A stretch of DNA of 33,354 nt from Nocardia mexicana NBRC 108244 (GTDB lineage Bacteria; Actinomycetota; Actinomycetes; Mycobacteriales; Mycobacteriaceae), in NCBI RefSeq assembly GCF_001613165.1, contig NZ_BDBV01000127.1, positions 1-33,354 on the forward strand, read 5' to 3'. Within the stretch, counting starts at the first letter, position 1. The number at the start of each line of letters is the position of its first letter. The position numbers and the translations under genes were made by a program. The notes under the pieces were generated by a model, which ran no database searches, had not been told where the DNA came from, and saw only the letters and a program-made list of their open reading frames with translations. Below are positions 29,501-33,354 of the stretch, one piece after another.

Positions 29501-32500
29501 GCTCCGGCAGGGTCGCCGCGGGCAGGGCTGTGCCGCCGAGGGCAGGCACCAGCGCCGCCCGTTCCGCCGCCTCGAGCACGTCGATATCGCCCACGGCGGC
29601 AACCGGATTGCGCGCCACGGTCTCGAGGAGCGCGGCGTACCGGTCCACGAGCCGCTCCGCCGTGCCCGCCTCGAACAGGTCGGTGGCGTAGTCCAGGCGC
29701 AGCTCGACACCCTGGGGACCGCCGTCGGAGGCGTGCGATTCGGTCAGCGTGAACTGCAGGTCGAATCCGGTCGCGCCCGAGTCGATGCGCTCGCCGCTGA
29801 TCTCGAGCTCCGGCAGCGTGATCCGCACCGGCTCCGAGTTCTGAACCGACAGCATCACCTGGAACAGCGGATGAAATGCCGTGGACCGCACCGGATTCAG
29901 CAGCTCCACCACCCGCTCGAAAGGCAGGTCCGCGTGCGCGAAAGCGTCCAGGTCGGTGGCGCGCACCGATTCCAGCACATCGTCGAACGACCGCCCGCCG
30001 TCGATATCGGTGCGCAGCACCAGGGTTCCGACGAACATGCCGACAAGGCGGTCCAGCTGCTCCTCGGTGCGTCCGGCGATCGGCGTTCCGATCGCGATAT
30101 CACGCGTGCCGGACAGCCGCGCCAGCAGCACCGCCAGCGCCGCGTGCAGCACCATGAACAGGCTCGCGTCACGACCGCGGGCCAGGCTCGCCAGCCGCCC
30201 GTGCAGGGCCGCGCCGAGTTGTGCGGTCACCGTGGCGCTGCGCTGCGAGGCCACGGGCGGGCGGGGGCGGTCGACCGGCAGTTCCAGGAAGTCCGGCAGG
30301 CCCGCCAGGCGTTCGGTCCAGTAGCCCGCCTGCCGCGACAGCACGCTGCCGGGATCGTGCTCCTCGCCCAGCACCGCACGCTGCCACACACTGAAATCCG
30401 CGTACTGCACCGGCAGCGGCTCCCACGCGGGCGCCGCGCCGGACCGTCGTGCCCCGTACGCCGTCATCACATCGGCGGCCAGCGGTTCGAGCGACCACCC
30501 GTCCGCGGCGATGTGATGAATGACCAGCACCAGCAGGTGATCTCGATCCCCGGTGCGGATCAGCTCGGCACGCAGCGGGAGCTCGGTGGTGAGATCGAAG
30601 CCGCGTGCGGCCAGGGCCCGCGCCCGATCCCCGGCCTGTTCGGCCGTGCCGTCGACGACCGGAACGGTCAGGGCCGCTTCGTGTTCCGCGGCGATCACCT
30701 GTACCGGCCCCTCGTCGGTGTCGGGGAAGCGCGTGCGCAGGCTCTCGTGGCGCGTCACGACATCGCGCAGGGCCAGGGTCAGCGCCTCGATGTCCAGCGC
30801 GCCGCACAGCCACAGGCCGATGGCGATGTTGTAGGTGCCCGACGCGATGTCGAAGCGGTTGAGCAGCCACAGCCGCTGCTGTGCGGTCGACAGCGGAATA
30901 CGCTGCGGCCGTTCGCTGTTCGCCAGCACCGGCCAGGCGCCGCGCCCGTCACGATCGGCGTCGTCCAGCAGTGCCGCCAGGCCCGACGCGGTCGGGTGCT
31001 CGAAGACGCAGCGCACGCCGAGCCGGTGTCCCGACCGGGTGGCGATGCGCGCCACCAGGCGTGTCGCCGACAGCGAGTTGCCACCCAGCTCGAAGAAGGT
31101 GTGGTCGGCGCACACCTGATCCACCCCGATCACCTCGGCCATCGCCGCGGCGACCAGAATCTCGTTGGCGGTCACCGGATTCCGGCCCGGCCGCGCCGCC
31201 ACGCCGAAGTCGGGTTCGGGCAGCGCCCGCCGGTCCAGCTTGCCCGCCGCGGTGAGCGGAATCGACTCGAGCGGCACGACGGCCGCCGGAATCATGTGCG
31301 CCGGAAGCCGATCGGCCACCCGGTCCCGAATCGCCTCCGGATCCGGCCGTGCCCCTTCCGCGGCGACCACGTAGGTCACGATGCGCGGCGCACCGAGGGT
31401 GTCGCGCGGCACCTCCGTATGCGCGAACCGCACACCCGGGCAGGCCGCCACCGCCGCGGTGACCTCGCCCGGCTCGATCCGGAAGCCGCGGACCTGCACC
31501 TGGTCGTCGGCGCGGCCCACCATGGCGAGCGTTCCGCCGGCCGTCCACCGCACCAGATCGCCCGTGCGATACATCCTTTCGCCCGCCGCACCGAACGGGT
31601 TCGCCACGAAACGGCCGGCCGACGCGCCCGCCTTCCGGTGGTAGCCACGCGCCAGTCCCGGCCCGGCGAGATAGAGCTCACCCACCACACCCGGCGGTAC
31701 GGGGTGCAGCCTGGCGTCCAGCACGACCACGCTCGTGCCGCGGATCGGGCGGCCCAGCTCGATCGGGGCATCGGGGTGCAGCGCGGAAATCGTCACCGCC
31801 ACGGTCGATTCGGTGGGGCCGTAGGCATTGAACATCTCGCGGCCCGGCGCCCACCGCCGCACCAGTTCGGCGTCGCAGGCATCGCCGCCGACGATCACGC
31901 AGCGCAGCCGCGGCAGCTCCGCCGCCTCGACGGTGGCCAGCGCGGCGGGCGTGACGAACGCATGGGTGATCTGCTCCCGTTCGAGCAGTCCCGCCAGTTC
32001 GTCACCGCCGTAGATCTCGCTCCCGGCCAGCACCAGCGCCGCCCCGGCCTCGAACGCCAGCAGCAGTTCCAGTATCGACGCGTCGAAGCTCGGCGAGGCG
32101 AAATGCAGTACCCGAGAGGTCGGTTCGACGCGGTAGCGCTCGCGCTGTTCCGCCGCGAGGCTCGACAGCCCGCGGTGGGTGACCGCGACGCCCTTCGGCG
32201 TGCCGGTGGAACCCGACGTGTAGATCACGTAGGCGACGTCGTCGACGTGCAACGCCCGGATGCGCTCGGCATCGGTGATCGGGGCGGCGTTCGCCTCCGA
32301 TTCCCCGGGCGTCAGCCAGCGCACGTCCTCCGGGAGGCGTGCGGCATCGCCCTGCGCCGCCAGCCCGACCCGGACCTGCGCATCGGACAGCACATAACGG
32401 ATCCGTTCGATCGGGTGCCGCTGATCGATCGGAAGGAACGCGGCCCCGGTCCCGGCGACCGCGAGCATGGCGACGACCGACTCCACCGAGCGCGGGAATG

Positions 32501-33354
32501 CCACCGCGACCACGTCGCCCGGACCGACGCCCTGCGCGATCAGCGTGCGCGCCAGGCGGTTCGAGCGTTCGCCGAGTTCTCGATAGGTCACGGTCGTCGC
32601 ACTCGCCCGGACAGCCTCCCGATCCGGGTGCGCGTCGGCGATGCGGCCGAACGAGTCGCCGAGCGTGGCCGCCGCGGCCGGGACCGCGCCCCGCGCGGGT
32701 GCCAGCGCGGCCCGCTCGCGCCGGTCCAGCAGGTCGACATCGCCGACGGTCAGCGACGGATCCGCGCCGACGGCGGACAGCAGTCCGGTGAAGCGCCGCG
32801 CGATCGCCTCCGCGGAGTCGGCGTCGAACAGGTCCGTGGCGTAGATCAGGCGCAGCTCGATACCGTCCGGTGTGCGGTCGCCGCGGTAGCGCTCGACGAG
32901 GGTGAACTGCAGATCCCATGTCGCGACGGCGGATTCGATCTCGTCGGCCGCCACCGCGAGGCCCGGCAGGCGCACCGGTTCCGGCACCGAATCGTGCACG
33001 GAGAGCATCACCTGGAACAGCGGGTGGTGCGAGGTGGACCGCACCGGGTTGAGCACCTCCACCAGCCGCTCGAACGGGATGTCCGCGTGCGCGAAGGCGT
33101 CCAGATCGTTCTCGCGCACCGCCGCCAGCAGGTCGGTGAACCGGTCGGCGCCGTCCACATGCGTGCGCAGGGCCAGCGTTCCCGCGAACATGCCGACCAG
33201 GGCATCCAGCTGGCCGTCGGTGCGTCCCGCGATCGGAGTCCCGATGCACACGTCGCCGGTCGCCCCCAGCCGCGCCAGCAGCGCCGCCAGGGCGGCGTGC
33301 GCCACCATGAACACGCTGGCCCCGCCGCGTCGCGCCACCCCGGCGAGCGCGGCG
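17541..33354 (-). CDS. Multimodular non-ribosomal peptide synthetase with terminal thioesterase (5' end off right edge)
   Basis: About 5,270 residues are visible. Domain order: partial C (to ~32690), A1 (~32670-31170), T1 (Ser codon 31076), C2 (HHIAADG 30518-30498), A2, T2 (Ser 27938), C3, A3, T3 (Ser 24782), C4, A4, T4 (Ser 21644), C5, A5, T5 (Ser 18470) and TE. All A domains keep YTSGSTG-PKGV and the A10 lysine; T1-T4 read LGGNSL or VGGNSL and T5 LGGTSL. Every complete C domain has HHIAADG, of LCL type; no epimerase, methyltransferase or MbtH is seen. The TE has GWSLGG (Ser 18065), Asp (17984) and His (17630). By-eye codes (235-331): DALFIGAVA, DALFVGAVA, DALFVGGII, DVLVIGGIA, DALFMGAVA. 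They suggest hydrophobic substrates but match nothing I know. At least five residues are joined, then released by hydrolysis or cyclisation. Confidence 0.95.
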   Translation of the reverse strand, partial: AALAGVARRGGASVFMVAHAALAALLARLGATGDVCIGTPIAGRTDGQLDALVGMFAGTLALRTHVDGADRFTDLLAAVRENDLDAFAHADIPFERLVEVLNPVRSTSHHPLFQVMLSVHDSVPEPVRLPGLAVAADEIESAVATWDLQFTLVERYRGDRTPDGIELRLIYATDLFDADSAEAIARRFTGLLSAVGADPSLTVGDVDLLDRRERAALAPARGAVPAAAATLGDSFGRIADAHPDREAVRASATTVTYRELGERSNRLARTLIAQGVGPGDVVAVAFPRSVESVVAMLAVAGTGAAFLPIDQRHPIERIRYVLSDAQVRVGLAAQGDAARLPEDVRWLTPGESEANAAPITDAERIRALHVDDVAYVIYTSGSTGTPKGVAVTHRGLSSLAAEQRERYRVEPTSRVLHFASPSFDASILELLLAFEAGAALVLAGSEIYGGDELAGLLEREQITHAFVTPAALATVEAAELPRLRCVIVGGDACDAELVRRWAPGREMFNAYGPTESTVAVTISALHPDAPIELGRPIRGTSVVVLDARLHPVPPGVVGELYLAGPGLARGYHRKAGASAGRFVANPFGAAGERMYRTGDLVRWTAGGTLAMVGRADDQVQVRGFRIEPGEVTAAVAACPGVRFAHTEVPRDTLGAPRIVTYVVAAEGARPDPEAIRDRVADRLPAHMIPAAVVPLESIPLTAAGKLDRRALPEPDFGVAARPGRNPVTANEILVAAAMAEVIGVDQVCADHTFFELGGNSLSATRLVARIATRSGHRLGVRCVFEHPTASGLAALLDDADRDGRGAWPVLANSERPQRIPLSTAQQRLWLLNRFDIASGTYNIAIGLWLCGALDIEALTLALRDVVTRHESLRTRFPDTDEGPVQVIAAEHEAALTVPVVDGTAEQAGDRARALAARGFDLTTELPLRAELIRTGDRDHLLVLVIHHIAADGWSLEPLAADVMTAYGARRSGAAPAWEPLPVQYADFSVWQRAVLGEEHDPGSVLSRQAGYWTERLAGLPDFLELPVDRPRPPVASQRSATVTAQLGAALHGRLASLARGRDASLFMVLHAALAVLLARLSGTRDIAIGTPIAGRTEEQLDRLVGMFVGTLVLRTDIDGGRSFDDVLESVRATDLDAFAHADLPFERVVELLNPVRSTAFHPLFQVMLSVQNSEPVRITLPELEISGERIDSGATGFDLQFTLTESHASDGGPQGVELRLDYATDLFEAGTAERLVDRYAALLETVARNPVAAVGDIDVLEAAERAALVPALGGTALPAATLPELFAAAAAVPDRLALRCDSAELSYRELDERSNRLARALIARGVGPGHIVALALARSVESVVAVLAVTKAGAAYLPVDVRYPAERIRHMLADSGAGIGITASDPARLPGSVDWLPISEGVDGRPVTDADRVRPLSVDDVAYVIYTSGSTGVPKGVAVTHRGLANFAAEQRDRYGVEAGSRTLHFASPSFDASVLELLLAWCAGATMVIAPQDVYGGDELAELLEREQVSHAFLTPAALASIGPRWRLPRLRSLVVGGEAVAAELVQRWAPGREMFNAYGPSEATVAPVLSDALRVEGRVELGRPIRGASVVVLDARLRPVPVGVVGELYVLGCGVAQGYVGRTGLTASRFSACPFGAAGERMYRTGDLVRWSEGALVFVGRSDDQVQVRGFRIEPGEISSVVGTLAGVQLAHTEVRTDPRGERRIVSYVVPADGAAVEPEAVRRHAAGRLPAHMVPAAVVVLAEIPLGPSGKLDRSALPEPTFGGGGRAPETPNELLVAAAMAEVIGLDTVGAEHSFFDVGGNSLLATRLVARIAAATGQRPTVRSVFEYPTPAALGAALESGEFDCDTARPALAPRTRPDRVPLSAAQRRLWFLDRFDTGSGMYSIPMALRMRGELDDRALAAALSDVVERHEVLRTVFPDTGDGPCQVVRETGAPRLDPVDAPDGSLDARQIVEFATAGFDLTAEPPLRARLFRIAADDHLLVLVLHHIAADGWSLGPLADDVMTAYEARRQGAAPGWEPLAVQYADFSLWQDELLGDENDPESRAATQLAYWRGVLDGLPECLELPSDRPRPAVASHRGASVAARVDAELHGALVELARRHDASVFMVLHAALAVLLGRLGGTDDVAIGTAVAGRSEVGLDRLIGMFVATVVLRSRVDADGSFADLLSAVRGGDLDAFAHTDVPFERLVEVLNPARSAARHPLFQVMLSVHDDAPVTPRLPGLEVATEEIDCGTAKFDIQFTATQTWTGERAPAGLDLCLTYATDLFDAATAESLADRLIRILAAVVAQPRMAVGDMDLLNDRERAALVPAHGGEAVTPVPLADCFTATAARYAEEAAVRCDAVELSYRELDERSNRLARALIGRGVGPGDVVAVALARSVESVLAALAVTKTGAAFLPIDTGYPAERIRHMLSDSAVRIGLTASVDAATPPGYVVWLAISELDGDPAPVGDADRVRPLSVDEVAYVIYTSGSTGVPKGVAVTHRGLANFAEVQRDRYGVEPGSRTLHFALPIFDAAVLEALLAWCAGATMVVAPPDVYGGDDLGRLLERERVTHAFITPAALASIDSDRRTLPHLRSLVVGGEAYGAELVERWAPGRRFLNGYGPTETTIIMLLSQPLSPGDRLGLGGPIRGAGVVLLDGRLRPVPPGVAGELYVLGCGLARGYVSRAALTSGRFVACPFGERGARMYRTGDVMRWSGGELVFVGRSDDQVKLRGMRIEMGEITAVVAALAGVQLAHTEIREDESGEGRIVTYVVPTESAEPDPRTLRTGAAEHLPAHMVPSAIVVLTEVPLTPTGKLDRKALPAPVFDAADPQGRAPATPTEMLVAAAMAEVVGRETVCADHSFFDLGGNSLSATRVVARIVSATGHALTVRSIFEHPTPAGLAELIDAAAPGGEASRPALTAGERPERIPLSPAQQRLWFLHRFDPGSGAYNIPLVLRLRGDLDAGVLETAIADVIDRHEVLRTIYPSDVDGPVQIVLPAQPPRLPVTACASDEVEAAIAEFATAGFDLAVDPPVRARLFRLRPDEHLLVLVLHHIAADGWSLAPLATDVAAAYEARRAGTAPAWEPLGVQYADFSLWQRAALGDEDDPDSVQARQVRYWTERLAGLPECLELPSDRPRPAVSSHRGASVVSAVGADVHGALEDLARRRDASIFMVLHAALAVLLARIGDSRDIAIGTVVAGRTEPQLDPLIGMFVGTLVLRTAVDDGRPFIELLDAVRDGDLDAFAHADIPFERLVEVLEPRRSTAHHPLFQVGLSLHNLAQARLRLPGLEVVSEDIDPGIAKLDLQFTVTPSWADDRPGGFEVCLTYATDLFDAETAQALSERFVRVLGAIVARPDAAVGDIDLLGARERAALVPARGATAAVPLSLPALFDSAAVDSNQIALQYDSLQISYGELDRRATLLAASLIERGVGPGDVIALGMARSVESVVGSLAVAKTGAAFLPVDVRYPADRIRYMLSDSGVRIGITRPADRASLPGEIAWLTAEEAGTPADEALATVRNRRVRDDDLAYLIYTSGSTGRPKGVAITHRGLHNCAAEVRARFGIEPGSRTLHLASPSFDVAMLELLMAWSAGATMVIAPADVFGGDELGALLDRAEVTHAVVTPAVLATVDPDRWPLPRLHRLIVGGEGFDADLVAPWLAGRQVVNGYGPSESTIATTLSEPLRPGAPIVLGRPMRGVTTVVLDPRLRPVTPGAVGELYVGGIGLGRGYHRRPELTAARFVANPFGDNGERLYRTGDLVRWTRTGDLVFVGRIDDQVKMRGFRIELGEITTVVSACPGVRFAHTEIRADAAGRSRIATYVVCDERAVRAVREFAARRLPPHMVPEAVVTIASVPMTPSGKIDRKALPEPVFDAIGTGRAPETDGEKLVASAMAETVGRGEVGADQNFFELGGNSLSATQLVARIAAAGGPRLGVRAVFDHPTPAGLAALLDATPAADRPVLMRRERPERIPLSAAQQRLWFLNRADTASGAYNIPVVLRLRGELDTAALEQALGDVVRRHETLRTVFPDSVDGPGQVITTAEVPLETAELGADAVTEYVRRSAARGFDLTVELPVRMALLRVSAGEQVLVVVLHHIAADGGSVLPLATDLATAYEARLRGAPPQWAPLPVQYADFTLWQREVLGSDDDPDSAAAAQLDHWRRTLDGLPQCLPLPTDRPRPPIPSHRGATATATIDAAAHRAIHELARRYDASAFMVLHAALAALLSRLSDSGDIAIGTPLAGRDDVQLDRLIGMFVGTLVLRTGIDRARGFDELLATARETDLNAFANADIPFERLVEALDPVRSTAHHPLFQVMLSVHSAAPVGLRLPGVAVEAEQVEVETAKFDLQFTFVESFASADEPDGIELSVTYATDLFEGRTAEQLAERFVRLLAAAVAEPGRAVGDLDLLAPAEQRALSPVRGRESCGTTRFPDLFAAAAAVDPGAVALRCGTRDMTYDELDRSTNRLARALLAAGAGPERVVAVALPRSMEWVSAVLAVAKTGAAFLSIDPAYPRDRKDYMVADSGARIGVTVSACRSDLPDGPEWLVLDEADTAALSQAPITAGERGIPARIDHPAYMIYTSGSTGIPKGVTVTHAGLADFAGELAERATVRPGARVLHFASPGFDAAVLELLLSVGGAATLVIAPADVYGGTELWDLLAAQRITHAFVTPAALATVDPDGLDDLEVVMVGGDRTGPELVERWVVPRGSDSAPRRMYNAYGPSEATVAATLSHPLRPRTPVTLGGPIRGFGLLVLDARLRPVPAGVPGELYLMGHGLARGYHGKPGLTGARFVANPYGAPGERMYRTGDLVRWVPHAAEHEVDYLGRTDDQVKIRGFRIEVGEIDAALVRHPEVDHAVTVPRHLPSGAQALAAYVQLVPDGRCSAADLRAYLMDMVPNYLVPQAITVLDALPVTVSGKVDRAGLPEPEFTAGAPYRAPAGATESALCAAFEEVLGVTSVGADDSFFDLGGTSLLATRMAAVLRERHALEVPVQAVFLAPTPAGIAARIGASGPGDAAMADTAFRTVLPIRAHGAQAPLFCVHSVSGVSWSYAGLVTHLEPERPVYGLQMPHLTDGTGPSTVPELAARYIEELRRVQPEGPYHLLGWSLGGLIAYEMAVQLTAAGETVALLALLDSRVLAGEPEPPEPSTGELLGALLDDDELRETEVTAEEAARLLRERPGPFAALTPGHIERLYAAYLAGSRMGSRYQPPRYEGPLLYFTAAADSGPNPGAAQWSRLVGGELREHPVDCTHGAMTGPEALADIGTVLREQLGARTDAES

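Overview
The window looks like chromosomal DNA of a high-GC mycolic-acid actinomycete. Nocardia is the best guess and a Rhodococcus relative is possible. The guess rests on GC-rich codon use and on a gene block that matches the Mycobacterium tuberculosis Rv1473-Rv1477 neighbourhood: ABC-F ATPase, small HTH protein, AcnR-type TetR regulator, aconitase, Rv1476-like membrane protein and RipA-like peptidoglycan hydrolase. The genus is inferred, not demonstrated.

Left part (1-5508): a 5'-complete but truncated ripA-like gene and an Rv1476-like gene read leftwards. Divergent to them is acn (aconitase), followed by acnR, its probable repressor. The acn promoter region carries a 16-bp sequence matching the AcnR operator consensus as I recall it from Corynebacterium.

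Middle part (5509-15596): genes sit here that separate acnR from the HTH/ABC-F genes, which adjoin it in M. tuberculosis. They are a LysB/cutinase-like esterase, a hotdog thioesterase, a two-gene ATP-grasp RiPP (graspetide-like) cassette, and a divergent MarR-cupin pair with a perfect palindrome between them. After these come the HTH protein, a RibD/DHFR-like reductase, the ABC-F ATPase, an SDR oxidoreductase, an orphan lycopene cyclase and a PP2C phosphatase. A 26-bp tandem repeat lies in the convergent gap between the last two.

Right part (15597-33354): about 700 bp without a recognisable gene leads into a SigK-type ECF sigma factor and a short zinc-type anti-sigma protein with no membrane segment. 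Converging on this pair is the 3' end of a giant NRPS gene covering nearly 16 kb of the window and entering from the right edge. Five adenylation/carrier modules and a terminal thioesterase are visible. The NRPS stop codon overlaps, by GTGA, the start of a 73-residue gene that is essentially only a zinc anti-sigma domain and is visibly homologous to the anti-sigma protein across the gap. This suggests a regulatory link between the sigma factor and the NRPS operon.

Most worth following up: the NRPS-coupled mini anti-sigma protein facing a sigma/anti-sigma pair, the graspetide-like cassette, and the NRPS itself, whose substrate codes I cannot match to a known residue.
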